A model generated the notes under the pieces. That model was not told the DNA's origin, made no database searches, and saw nothing but the letters and a program-made list of their open reading frames with translations. Shown piece after piece: positions 53,427 through 64,000 of a DNA stretch of 64,000 bases (positions are counted from its first letter, which is position 1; each line of letters starts with the position of its first letter). A program made the translations under genes and the position numbers. Source of the stretch: Cordylochernes scorpioides (Eukaryota; Arthropoda; Arachnida; Pseudoscorpiones; Chernetidae); contig CP092872.1 in the NCBI GenBank assembly GCA_030710605.1, positions 7,181,763 through 7,245,762 of the forward strand. Reading direction: 5' to 3'.

Positions 53427-53493
53427 CTGGGACAACCCACCGTCAGTACAGTAAAACACAATACTGTATTAGAGTTAGGAAGAGAACAAAGGT

Positions 53494-53820
53494 AAAATTT
53501 TTTTTTTTTTTGCTTATCCCTAGTACACGTGGTACAGGTCATGATAATCATGGTGGGTAGAAGTAGGCAACTGCTTTTACTGTAAGTACATGTCTACATA
53601 TGTGAAAAACAGTTCAACTTTGCACTTACAAATGTGCCAGAGCCCCGTTTAGTTACTTGCACTCGCTGGTGGGGTTGGACTTTTGCACAAATCGGGAGCC
53701 ATTGAAGCATTTTTTTTACTGTAAGTGCACCACATTACAACAAGTCGGTGGAAGAGAGGGTAACACGCTCGATTCCTGACAGTCATGAACCGGGATTGAA
53801 TCCCGCGTTAAAATTTGTTT
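53494..53820. mobile_element. tRNA-derived SINE plus a second tRNA-like head
   Basis: 53494-53715 is the minus-strand SINE body and tail, head truncated. 53748-53815 is a plus-strand tRNA-like head (AAGTCGGTGGAAGAGAGGG, box-B GGATTGAATCCCG) without a SINE body. It is not a credible tRNA gene. Confidence 0.7.
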
Positions 53821-54469
53821 AATATGTGAATAACCTTTACATATTATTCATTGTTTCAATTATCATGAACTAGGTTGCCCTTGTTGAGCGGTACCTATTA
53901 ATGTGATTTGAACCAGAACATTATGGGTGCACCACCACATCATTAAAAGTGATGAGTATTACAGCCTGTTGAAGGATGTTACTGTCTGAAAGCTTGCATC
54001 TCTTCATTAAGGAAACTTGTCACTTTTATTCTCCTCTTAGCAATGATATCCTGCTATTCATCCTATTGTTATATGATAGAGGTAAGCAAACTTTTGAGTT
54101 GGAAGAGTCAAAAAAATTACAATTTACCAAATTTCAAAGGTTTTTAAAGAGCCACAAATTTTTTTCTTGGCAACAATAAATAGTACTCGCATAAATAATA
54201 TTTGTGTATGGAACTATATAAAGAGCCGCGTGTGACTCGTGAACTTCAGTTTCCCGACCCCTGTCATATGATATTGGAGTTCTATAAATGGTGGATTAAA
54301 CTGGAAAGACTGTGATGTCAAGCAAACTCATGGGCAGTTGTTCAACAAAAGAGTGATGAGAGACTACCTCAGAGAGAGACCAGGCATTTTTAGCCATGGC
54401 TATGTTCTCAACTGTACTTCAATGTGTATTTCAAACCATGGAGCTGGTGTTCTTCCATGGTACAAGACC
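53821..54469. other. Intron 12 sequence, nothing recognised
   Basis: A GAGCCGCGTGTGACTCGTGAA block near 54225 resembles 13205-13225 (GCGGCTCGTGAGCCAC), so an old dispersed repeat may be present. No exon. Confidence 0.45.
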
Positions 54470-54790
54470 TCCAACTCCACCTTTGCCGGTCCCAAGCCCG
54501 GATGAAAAAGGAGGAGTGGGAGCAGTAACAAGCTCACTAAAAAACCTGGGTTCAGCTGGCCCGGCTGATAGTACCCTGTAAGGGCTCCTAATCCAGGGAT
54601 ACAGGATGAGCAGCGTTTGTACTCCATGTTAGGAGCGGCTGCACATGGTGTCTGTTCCTTATGTCAGAGGCGGCCATTTCTTTTGGAGCTAAGTCGGCCT
54701 GCCACTGAGTAGTACTCCCAGTCTTAAAGACAAAGGCAGACGCATTCTACTTCACCCAGACCCTAGATTGGGTGGAGATAAGAAAGAAGA
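54470..54790 (+). mobile_element. Sx repeat, full length (copy B)
   Basis: Extends the fragment that starts the window: CCGGTCCCAAGCCCGG to GGTGGAGATAAGAAAG. The 5' 128 bp lie outside the window in copy A. Confidence 0.78.
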
Positions 54791-54818
54791 AGAAGAAGAC
54801 AAGACCTCCTCCACTTAC

Positions 54819-55106
54819 CCAGCAGGCTGTCCCGAACAAGGGTGAGCAGAAGCCGGATGCCAGCCTCATCCATCATGGCTGGGGCCATCCTCTCAAACAG
54901 CTGCTTCAAGGTCATGTAGTAGGTGTTGGTCTGCACCGGGAGGCCCAGTGTCTTCAGCAGCTCCTTCACGCTGCGTTCTATCTCTCCGCAGGATGCCGCA
55001 CCCATCACCACCACCTCCATGTGGCTCAGTAGCCGCGCATTCTGATCCAGAGAGGAAACAAACCGCCGTGTGTATTCTGCTGTCCGCAAATTCTGCGCCA
55101 GGTTCT
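54819..55106 (-). CDS. Pds5: Pds5 exon 12 (copy B)
   Basis: 288 bp, same splice acceptor as copy A. Donor GTAAGTGG here versus GTGAGTGG there. One synonymous base change (a Val codon in the MEVVVMG segment). The protein is identical: SSLDQNARLLSHMEVVVMG, TLGLPVQTNTYYMTLKQL, FERMAPAMMDEAGI. Confidence 0.93.
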
Positions 55107-55370
55107 CTGCAACAATCAGTTCAAGCTGTTTAGGATGGGATCTCGAGTGGGGAGAGACTTGGAGAAACAATGGACAAGATACAAAAACAACAGAGATACA
55201 ATATCAATAAACTAATACAAAGAACCTTCACACAGTGCACAATATGTGCTTCCACAAACATTTTTTTTTTATTATCGAGTGACCTTTTGAATTTTAGAAA
55301 GTGTAGTGTGGGGTCCAAAAAATACAATAATTTCTCCCATATAGGGATGATCCCTCCATTGCTGTACATA

Positions 55371-55535
55371 CACAGTTAAACCTGTCTATAGCGCCCCCTC
55401 TTGGGACTCACCAAAATAGGGTGCTATAGAGAGGTCATTTTTAATGTAAATTGTATCATCCTACGTATTTAAAATTGGGCGCTATAGAGAGGAAGACGCT
55501 ATTTAGAGGGGGTGCTATAGACAGGTTCAACTGCA
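55371..55535. mobile_element. MITE, CTGTCTATAGCGCC family (copy B)
   Basis: Counterpart of 775-939, with a few substitutions, so it was inserted before the two copies diverged. Confidence 0.8.
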
Positions 55536-55555
55536 TATAGGAATGAACTACTCAC

Positions 55556-55653
55556 TGGAGAGTAGATGGATCTTGAGGTTGATGTTCTTGGAACGTTCCT
55601 CAGTCCGGGGCTGCTGCAGGTATTCCACGATGGCACGGAACTGGCTTCGGACC
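55556..55653 (-). CDS. Pds5: Pds5 exon 11 (copy B)
   Basis: 98 bp, identical by eye to 960-1057; same splice sites. Confidence 0.9.
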
Positions 55654-55715
55654 CTGCACACAGGCCAGTTCCCTCATCTCTCTTTCTTCACATGTTACTT
55701 TATGGCACAAAGTGT

Positions 55716-56098
55716 CAACTCCATTAATGCCAGTCCCAAGCCCAGATGAAAAAGGAGGAGAAAGAGCAGTAACAAGCTCACAAAAAAAGCCAAGCTCAGC
55801 TAGCCCGGCTGATAGTACCCTGTAAGGGCTCCAGGGATACAGGATGAGTCTGTACTTCATGTTAGGAGCGGTGAGAGGCTGCACATGGCTTATGTACCTC
55901 ATGTCAGAGGCAGCTATTTCATATTGAAGCCAAGTCGACCCGCTACTGAGTAGTGCTCCCAGACAAAAGCAAACACTTTCTACTTCATCCAATCTCATTA
56001 TGGATGTCAAATCTCCTTTGATGAGCTCTATTCATCCTCAGAAGACACCACTACAGGCTTGATACCTTATATGATTGATTGGAGATAAGAAAGAAAAA
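55716..56098 (+). mobile_element. Sx repeat (copy B)
   Basis: Counterpart of 1120-1502 with scattered substitutions. Confidence 0.74.
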
Positions 56099-56365
56099 GA
56101 ATATATAAAGCCTACCCCCCACTTTGGTAAACACCAAAAAATTACTGATTTTACCCAATGTGTGGGTGAGTATCTCCAGGAGAGACTCTAGACTGACTGA
56201 CCATCCAGTAGATGCTAAAGCTTAGCGAGTAAAAGATGGGTTAAGGTTCAAATGAAATTAAAATGATGAGAAATCTTGCATCAAGAAGATTTGGTACACA
56301 TGGAACAGGCCCTGATAATCGAGGGCAGGTAGTTAGCAAATATTTTTATTGCAAGTTCACCACAT

Positions 56366-56900
56366 GTTTTTTTTTTTTTGCTTATCCCTAGTACACGTGG
56401 GACAGGCCATGATAATCATGGTGGGTAGTTAGCGACTGCTTTTACTGTAAGTGCACCACATGTCTACACATGTGAAAAGCAGTTCGACTTTGCACTTACT
56501 AATGCCAGAGCCCCATTTGGTTACTTGCACTCGCTGGTGGGGTTGGACTTTTGCAAGAATCGGGGGCCATTGGAGCATTTTTTTTTCTTTAAACAGAAAA
56601 AAAGTGTCCAATGCGGGTTCGAACCCGGGTCCTAGTGGTCGAAAACCAAAGGTTTAACCAGCCTTCCACCGACCCCTCACCACATGTACTACACATGTAC
56701 AAATAAAATTCGACTTTTGCACTTACAAATGTGTCAGAGACTGGTTTGGTTACTTGTACTCATTAATGGGGTTAGACTTTTGCTAGAATTGAGGGCCATT
56801 GAGACAATTTTTCTTCAGAAAAAGAGGCCAATGTGGGGTACAATGTCATGTTGCGGCTGTTTAAGATATCTTCAAAAGTTTATATAATTCTTCCACCAAA
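56366..56900 (-). mobile_element. Two adjacent tRNA-derived SINEs (copy B)
   Basis: Counterparts of 1771-2297. The second (56677-56900) has diverged further than its partner. Confidence 0.8.
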
Positions 56901-57126
56901 CCGTTAAAAAATCCTAATATTGCTGAATCATAATTTATGCGTTTTGTTAAAAACTACAATTCCAGATATTTCTACGATACAATACTCTTGTGTTTTACAT
57001 AGTATTCCAGTATTGTCTATGTTAATATCTGTCTATATATATCGCAGCTTTGTTGGATTGTTAGTTGGCTAGTGGTTATTGGATAGGACAGACCGGCTGC
57101 TGATGTACATATAATTTGTCCTTTTA

Positions 57127-57460
57127 TTGTAAGGGCTCTTGATTCAGGGATACAGGATGAGTCTGTACTCCATTTTAGGAGCAGCTGTACATGGCTTATG
57201 TATTTCATGTCAGAGGCGGCCATTTTATATTGGAGTTAAGTCGGCCTGCTACTGAGTAGTGCTCCCAGTCTTAATGACAAAAGCAGATACATTCTACTTC
57301 ATCCAATCTCATTATGGATGTCAAATCTCCTTGATGAGCTCTATTCATCCCCAGCAGACACCATCTACAGGCTATGATTGAGTTGAAATAAGAAAGAAAA
57401 ATATATAAAGTAATCCCCACTTTGATTAACACCAAAAAAATCACTGTTTTAACCTTTAAG
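57127..57460 (+). mobile_element. Sx repeat present only in copy B
   Basis: TAAGGGCTCTTGATTCAGG to TGAGTTGAAATAAGAAAG plus about 55 bp of downstream sequence. Copy A has a short unrelated TTTTATATCTTTAGG in its place. Confidence 0.7.
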
Positions 57461-57798
57461 TAATAAAGGATCTTTCTCTTCTTCTACAAATCAATAATTT
57501 TTTTTCCCAACACATTTATTCTTTCAATTAAATTGTATAACATTTCTTTATTTTTAATAATAATATATATTTCATTGATCATGTGTGTATTATATTTCTA
57601 CAGAATATTATTGTCTATTATATTTGACATGCTACTGTGACGACACATCATTTTGAAAGTTGGCGCTAGGATTGGCTAATCGCAGCAGATAGCCACGGAC
57701 GGGTAGATTTGGGATCACCAACAACGAGGATGATAGCAAATAAATATAATAACTCATTTTTTCACATTTTATTACGGAAACCCGCTCTGGAAACATCT

Positions 57799-58311
57799 TC
57801 TATATATATAAAAATGAATGTTTGTATGTTTGTTTGTATATATGTCCAGTATACAAATTCGCAGTAGTTCACTAATTCAAACCAAAATTTCCATACATAG
57901 GTAAAAAAAATACGGGGAAGACGATAGGCTATTTAAAAATATATATAAATCAATTATTAAAACTATATATTTTTAGTCAGAAAATGATGATGACGATATT
58001 GCTGTATCATGTTTGATTATCAGATACAAAATTATATCGGGAAAAAATTCCAAAAAGCTGAGACCACGGGTGAAACCAGTTCATTATTTTGTACGCAGGA
58101 ACAAAATTCTAACAGAAAAACATTCATTCGAGCAGAAAACAAAAGCCAGATCATCTTTCTATAAAAATATCGCTTCTCAGACACAAAGTTTGGAGCAGGA
58201 CGTTTCACAAGAGTGACATCCACGGCGCCAATTTATAATTGTAACGAATAGTATTTGAATCAAAACATTTAATAGGGTAAAACCCGGGCGTTGCCCGGGT
58301 CATTCGGCTAG
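57799..58311 (+). mobile_element. Non-autonomous Helitron (copy B)
   Basis: Counterpart of 3316-3827; ends CGGCTAG then T. The internal frame is shortened by a one-base difference. Confidence 0.8.
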
Positions 58312-58387
58312 TGTACAATACAAAGAAAGAAGAAATAAAGGTCGAGGGCCTTACAAAATTGTAACTGGTTGTAACAATATCACATTT

Positions 58388-58637
58388 GTGAAAAGGCACA
58401 ATTTGGATTATAGATTATAAACACAAGGTAATAAGACCAAATCCAAATAAACAAATAGTGTGCGACGTTTTGGTAACAGCGTTGTTACCATCTTCAGACA
58501 AAAGTATTGAATGAGAAGATTTACCAATTTAAATAAAATTTCTCATTCAGTACTTTTGTCTGAAGATGGTAACAACGCTGTTACCGAAACGTCACACACT
58601 ATTTATTTATTTGGATTTGGTCTTATTACCTTGTGTT
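58388..58637. mobile_element. Fold-back copy with exact 12-bp target duplication
   Basis: AATATCACATTT occurs exactly on both sides (about 58376-58387 and 58638-58649). Same insertion as 3898-4148. Confidence 0.82.
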
Positions 58638-58744
58638 TAATATCACATTTACATATTCAAATTGAAATCATCAAGAAGTGGTGTATATGGGAAAATCACA
58701 TGGACAAAACACCAAGATCTGGACAAAGTGGTAGACAGACTTAC

Positions 58745-58777
58745 ATGTTCTGGCTCTTGAGCAGCTCAATGAATGCC
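58745..58777 (-). CDS. Pds5: Pds5 exon 10 (copy B), 33-nt microexon
   Basis: Identical to 4255-4287, with the same GTAAGTC donor and GTCCAG acceptor, although the flanking intron has small indels. Conservation of so small an exon supports it being real. Confidence 0.88.
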
Positions 58778-58831
58778 CTGGACACAAACAATGGAAGTTG
58801 GAGTCCCCATGAGTGGATGGAAGTGTCTTAC

Positions 58832-58945
58832 TTGACGGCATTGTCGTCCACGGTGGCAAAGAGGTGGTAGAGCTTCTGCATGCGCTCCTCCAGAGGGCTC
58901 TGGTGAGGGATGAGACAAGTGTGGAGGATCCTTTCTACCAGCATC
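58832..58945 (-). CDS. Pds5: Pds5 exon 9 (copy B)
   Basis: 114 bp; GAC for GAT at one Asp codon relative to copy A, otherwise the same. The intron right next to the acceptor differs (CAGTATTATC versus CAGCATCATT). Confidence 0.92.
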
Positions 58946-59144
58946 CTGCACAGTATTATCATATAGCATAGTCATCATCCCTGGGGGTCCTACGCCCCTT
59001 CATCATACATCCCCATCACAAAATTTGAAATTAATTGGTGGTATTAAAATTACTTCATTGCCAACCATTCAGAAGTCTGAAATTTTGTCAACTTGCAATG
59101 TCATCATGTTTCAACAAGTTTTAGACTTCTAGATATTCTGTAGG

Positions 59145-60427
59145 TACAGTAAAACCCCGCTATAACGAACCCTGGATATAACGAACCTTCCCTTATAACG
59201 AACCCACGCCGATTCCCAATTCCATTCCATTGAAAATACCATCGTTATAACGAACTTTGCGATTTTTAGAATAACGAACTACCCCTATAACGAACCTATT
59301 TCGGGTCCCAAAATGATAAAATCTATTAAAAATACTATGCTTATAACGAACTTAGAATTGTAATTAAAAAAAAAAATTAAAAAACAAAATTTTGAGCATG
59401 TTTAAAGCTCGCGGATCGCGATTTCAAAACAATAAATTTAGCGGCATTGTTTGTTTGATTTTTGCACTTTATTTTTGCTGTATGATGTATACATTTTTAC
59501 ACATTATACTTTTTATTAATTAGAATATCTTTGCATCCATTAAATTTGAAATATAAAAAATGCAAATGGCTTCCAAAATGAATAAAACAAAGGCATTTTA
59601 AAAACAAAAGCATTATTTCTTTAAAAAAAAAAAGGCCATTTTCAGAACTTTTCAAAGTGAAACAACATAGGAAAAATGTTAAGAACATATTAAAATAAGA
59701 GAACATAACTTTTCTATTATAAAAGATAAAATATAAAGTTATTAAAAATTGTTACAAAGAGGAATCAACTTCAACTTTTGCCGCGATCGCGATCGTACGT
59801 TTTAGGGCTAAAAAAAAAAAAAAGTCCAAATAAACGGTCCCGTGATGAAACAAAAATTATTTTTATGCCATTAACTATGGTGATTTTAAAGGCAGCAATG
59901 TTTTGCATGGCAGGTTAAAAAAAAACGAAATCTAGACCTAGAAGAATATGTGGAAACATGAAATGGAAGAAAAACACTAACTTTATTTGAATGGTGCAAT
60001 GCTTGGAAGAATGCTTTGAAACAACAAGGTATTAGAGCCATTTTTTAAAGTAAAAATTGTATTATATAATGTGATAATGATGTTTTAAAATCATTTCATA
60101 TCTTTGAATATATATTTAATAAAACTTTGCCTAGGATTTGTCTTGATTTTTAACTTAGACATAGAGGTACATGTATGTTAATCATAAGAAGAACCTATTA
60201 TCTAATGATTTCTATTATTATTCAGTATTAATATAAGGAAATTAGTCAATTAAGGGAATTAAAATAAAGTGACCACTATTAAGAGGCAGCCTCTACTTGT
60301 GTGTATGGCTGTTTTTTAATTATACAGTCTAAAATTTTTGAAAAGTAAAAAAAAATAGCCAAACCGTGGCTATAGTGAACCAAAAGCTCTGTCCCATTAG
60401 GGTTCACTATAGAGGGGTTTTACTGTA
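59145..60427. mobile_element. Tigger/pogo-like element only in copy B
   Basis: 1283 bp between TACAGTAAAACCCCGCTATA and TATAGAGGGGTTTTACTGTA. The left end holds several ATAACGAAC repeats. A short plus-strand stretch near 59985 reads LFEWCNAWKNALKQQGIRAIF-like residues before a stop, possibly a transposase scrap. The corresponding site in copy A (near 4655) is empty. Confidence 0.85.
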
Positions 60428-60877
60428 TATCTAAAAAATGATCACACAATTCAAAAGAAAAAATTGAAAATAGTCAATTCCCAACCACCCAGAAGTATGA
60501 AATTTTGTCCATCTTGCATTGTTACCAGGTTTTTGAACAAGTTTACCAATTTTCAGACTTCTAGGTGCTCTGTAAGGAATAATAAATATTAATGACATAA
60601 ATTGTGGACAGATAGAAATGGAAGTAAGAAAAACTTTTAATAAGGGAAGGACAAAGCCTCCTCCTCCAAATGTATTCAATTTATTTCTCTAACACTGCTC
60701 TAAATCAAAGAAAGATGTAAGCAATGTTACAATGTAGTGTCATGACAATGCAGGTTATAAACTCAGTTAAAATACTGACATTCCGGGAAGAACACATGTG
60801 AATAGTTCCAGTGGCCTCACTAATTTTCAATTGCCATCTACATTAAAATTATTATTCTTACAAAATTTAAAGTTATG

Positions 60878-61129
60878 TTGATGTTGATTCTTATCCCCTT
60901 GTGCAAAGATCACACAAATTCCATGAGTTCATGCTCTTCGATCTGTTTTATGATAAGCAGCAGCCTCTCCCAAAGGTCCTGTTTAGTAAATCTAATGGAA
61001 GCCAAAATGTGTTCTGGAGCTGCAGGTACCAAACTACATTTTGGGCAAGTGGGGTAGATTTTGTTATTATTTTCCATCTTCAATGGCTTGAGATGGCCTG
61101 TTCTAAATCTTGTTAGTGTTGTTTGGTTC
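60878..61129 (-). mobile_element. LINE L1 3' end (copy B)
   Basis: Counterpart of 5094-5345; one amino-acid change (CSLVPAAPEH). Confidence 0.8.
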
Positions 61130-61166
61130 TGTCTATTTATAAGGTAAAGTATAAATGCTAGGGTAC

Positions 61167-61464
61167 CTGTCTTCCAAAGCTGTCTGATAGTAGACATGGA
61201 GGATCTTGTCCTTGATCCAGGAGATACAGTCCCTGGTGGACTCTGGGAGGTCTTTGCTCTCTGCATGCTGCTTGTACAAGTAGGCCAAACCCAGGAGAGC
61301 CTCCTTCCTGATCTTGAACTTCTTGTCCAGCGTGCGCTCCTTTACAAAGTTGAGCAGCACATCATTGACTGCGCTGAAGTCCTTTTTGGCTGCGCTGATG
61401 ATGGCCATCACCACCTCGTAGCGCACGTTCTCTTCAGGATCATGCTGCCTCAACCGCAGCTGGT
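61167..61464 (-). CDS. Pds5: Pds5 exon 8 (copy B)
   Basis: 298 bp, no difference found from 5383-5680. Same GTACCC donor. Confidence 0.97.
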
Positions 61465-61549
61465 CTGGAAAACACATTGCAGATTAAAGTAAGAACATCT
61501 TGTAGATGTGATTAGGTAACATTGTATCAGTTTACTTGAAACCTAGGGT

Positions 61550-61848
61550 TCGGTGGACCTAGTTGTCTGAACCATTGGCTTTCAACTGCTACAAACTGCG
61601 ATCAAATCCCGTATTGGGCACTTTTTTCTAATTTATATATATTTTTAATAATGCTCAAATGGCCCATGATTCTTGCAAAAGTCTGATCCCACCAGGAAGT
61701 GCAAGTAACCAAAGAGGGCTCTGGAAAACTTGTAAGTGCAAAAGTTGAACAGCTTTTCACCTTTGTAGACATGTGATGCACTTACAGTAAAAGCAGTCAC
61801 TTCACCAACTTCTACCCACCATAACCTGTACCACATGTACTAGGAATA
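61550..61848 (+). mobile_element. tRNA-derived SINE, old copy (copy B)
   Basis: Counterpart of 5765-6060 with minor changes. Confidence 0.8.
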
Positions 61849-62394
61849 TTTTTTTAAAAAGCTTAAAACATTTTTTTTACCGACAAGAACCTTTTCTCAA
61901 GAAAACCTTGCGAAACCTATAAACCAACTATTCCCAGCCAATAGCTGTCACAGTACAAGACTTCAGGGGATTCCTGGTAATGAACTGGCAGTCTCCCTGA
62001 CCAAATCTGGAGCTCTTGGCCACCCTGATGCCAGACACTACTACTAGATGATTTCCACCATCCCATCAATGTCATCAGCTATGGCTATGACCCATAACTG
62101 CTAGAGAGCAGTGGAATCAAGTCACAAGAAGCCAGCAGTCCTTGATTCAACCTTCCCCGAATGGCTTTCTCACTTCACAGCAGCCACAAGGGCACAAGAA
62201 ATAAAGTTCCAAATGGACCTCTCAAGACAAATTTTCTTCCACAAGGAAGTTTGGTACATTGACTTCATGAAAGATTTAATGCCTCATAAAGAAAGAAAAT
62301 ATTTTGAAAACCAAGGCTTTTTTTCTTCAAATTATTCTCTTAGATAACTAGCATTGGTGTGAAGACTTTTAGGTAGAAAAAATACAAAAAAAAA

Positions 62395-62566
62395 ACACAA
62401 GGTAATAAGACCAAATCCAAATAAATAAATAGTGTGTGACATTTCAGTACTTTTGTCTGAAGATGGTAACAACGCTGTTACCGGAACGTCACACACTATT
62501 TATTTATTTGGATTTGGTCTTATTACCTTGTGTTTATAATCTATAATCCAAATTGTGCCATACCAT
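62395..62566. mobile_element. Fold-back copy (copy B)
   Basis: Counterpart of 6609-6780, same truncated minus arm. Confidence 0.75.
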
Positions 62567-62865
62567 ACCAAAAAAAAGATTATAGAGAGTATTTTAGAAG
62601 TTTCAGGAAATATTTCATCCTACACAAGGAACTCCTTATAAACTTTTCACCATTATATGGTTTGTAATTGTTCCAATAGATGGCAGTGTGACATTGCTTG
62701 TTTAAGAATACTTCATTACAAGGTTTCTAAGTGAACAGAATTACACAGTTTCTAATTGGGGGATATCTAGGCCTCTTTTTATAGAATTGGAACCAATATT
62801 AATTACTGCTGATTGAGGCAAACAATAATTGGGACTTCTGTTATTTGGAAGTACTGATAAACTGA

Positions 62866-62993
62866 ACTGCTGATAATTGGGGTTACTGGTGATTAAAACT
62901 GCTGATAATTGGGGTTACTGGTGATTAAAACTGCTGATAATTGGGGTTACTGGTGATTAAAACTGCTGATAATTGGGGTAACTGGTGATTAAG
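62866..62993 (+). repeat. 32-bp minisatellite, 4 units
   Basis: Same unit as 7081-7400 but four copies, the last with GGTAACTGG. Confidence 0.95.
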
Positions 62994-62997
62994 ACTA

Positions 62998-63200
62998 ACT
63001 CTGCCTTTGCCGGTCCCAAGTCCGGATGAAAAAGGAGATGGGGAAGCAGTAACAAGCTCACTAAAAAACCTGGGCTCAGCTGGCCCGGTTGATAATACCC
63101 TGTAAGGGCTCCTAATCCAGGGATACAGGATGAGCAGCATTTTGATGCACAACTTGATATCCTAATATGATTGAGTGGAGATAAGAAAGAAAGAAAAAAG
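62998..63200 (+). mobile_element. Sx repeat, internally deleted (copy B)
   Basis: Counterpart of 7402-7600. Confidence 0.7.
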
Positions 63201-63481
63201 ATAATTAAGACTGCTGATAATTGAGGTTACTAAGACTGCTGATAATTGGGACTATTGTGATAATTGGGTCGTTTATTATTAAGCGTCTCCAATTAACAAG
63301 AAGTGACGCCAGCATAAAATTTTCTAGTTAGGATTTCAAAGTGATAAGTTTCAATCTCCTGTGAAAAGATGGGAATAGATGAAATATAAAAATGACCAGG
63401 ACAAGTCAAATCTCTCAGTATACTGGGCAGAACAGATGACGACACAGACATCCAACAGTATGGACTGAAGGAAGGACCTAC

Positions 63482-63692
63482 CAATGATGTCTCCTCGAAG
63501 TTCCGGGTGGTTGAGGAGGAAGTGCATGGAATACTGCACACAGCGAGTCCGCACTCGGACCCCAATGTCATTGAAGCGGCCCAGGAAACACTTCCACAGC
63601 AGGTTGTTCTGCGTGGCCAGGTCAGAGTCTTTGTCAGAGAACATGCGAGCCAACAGCTTGGTGACATCCAGCCTCTCCTTCTCCTGGTTGCT
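63482..63692 (-). CDS. Pds5: Pds5 exon 7 (copy B)
   Basis: 211 bp, identical to 7890-8100. It is the most 5' exon of copy B in the window; exons 1-6 of this copy, if present, must lie beyond 64000. Confidence 0.96.
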
Positions 63693-63806
63693 CTGTTACA
63701 TGCATGCCATTGATAAGTAAGGATTTTTTTTTAGCCAAAATGTTAACCACATTTTTTAACTAGAACATTAGCTCATTAGATGAATGGGTTGAGAACAACA
63801 GCCAAA

Positions 63807-64000
63807 AGCAGCCATTTATGCTCTTAAAAATTGTTACATTAGCCACGACGCCCTGCTTAAAAATATAGCAAAAGCTATGAATGACCTCAATCCTGAAAGC
63901 TCCATAACCTTCCAATGGATCCCATCACATGTGGGAGTACCTGGCAATGAAAGGGCTGGCTCACTGGCTAAAGCAGGAGCATCTAAAGAAAATAACCCAA
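63807..64000 (+). mobile_element. LINE RNase H fragment (copy B), cut by window end
   Basis: Counterpart of 8215-8624. The left target duplication AGAACAACAGCCAAA is present just before it, so the insertion predates the split of the two copies. Confidence 0.8.

Larger units (their letters stand above)
54598..64000. repeat. Large duplicated segment, copy B
   Basis: Aligns with 1-8408. It is 995 bp longer, chiefly because of the element at 59145-60427, the Sx-type insertion near 57127, minus the fold-back insertion and minisatellite expansion found only in copy A. Confidence 0.95.

Overview
The window is intron-rich, repeat-dense animal DNA. There are no operons or prokaryotic signals; coding sequence comes in 33-359 bp pieces bounded by GT/AG splice sites and buried in SINEs, LINE fragments, MITEs, Helitrons and fold-back repeats. 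The only host gene recognised is Pds5, the HEAT-repeat cohesin regulator, on the minus strand. Its sequence reads most like arthropod Pds5. With the Jockey/I-like LINE remains this suggests an arthropod, perhaps a chelicerate, but the species cannot be fixed from sequence alone.

Layout. (1) 1-18.55 kb: exons 1-12 of Pds5 (copy A), running leftward from a start codon at 18547 and leaving the window at base 1. (2) 18.55-34.7 kb: gene-free repeats, including Tigger-type DNA elements, Helitron ends, SINEs, LINE 3' ends and a structured repeat carrying a hammerhead-ribozyme core (also at 11.0 kb in copy A). (3) 34.7-38.35 kb: an AT-rich unit with long, interrupted inverted arms and a promoter-like patch. 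(4) 41.36-42.89 kb: the gag and protease start of a Gypsy-like LTR retrotransposon, cut by exactly 100 Ns (42886-42985), a typical scaffold join. (5) 43.65-64 kb: exons 20 back to 7 of Pds5 (copy B), again on the minus strand.

Bases 1-8408 and 54598-64000 are the same sequence, each carrying exons 7-12 (copy B also carries exons 13-20). By eye the shared exons differ at only two synonymous sites, while the introns differ by whole transposon insertions and by a 10-copy versus 4-copy minisatellite. Copy A (exons 1-12) plus copy B (exons 7-20) join in phase across all 20 exons into about 1117 codons, lacking only the disordered C-terminal tail expected of the family. Together with the 100-N gap, this makes two haplotypes laid end to end, or misordered contigs, more likely than a real tandem gene, but both remain possible.

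The most interesting non-coding content is a pair of repeat families with hammerhead-type cores. One has the exact minimal core (CTGATGA, 4-bp stem II, GAAA, self-complementary ACGCGT) plus other conserved hairpins and a partial head-to-tail repeat, as in Penelope-like elements and retrozymes. The other is a very abundant fold-back family with a hammerhead-like core carrying one extra base. At two sites it is flanked by 12-14 bp target duplications, and one of these sites is empty in the second haplotype.
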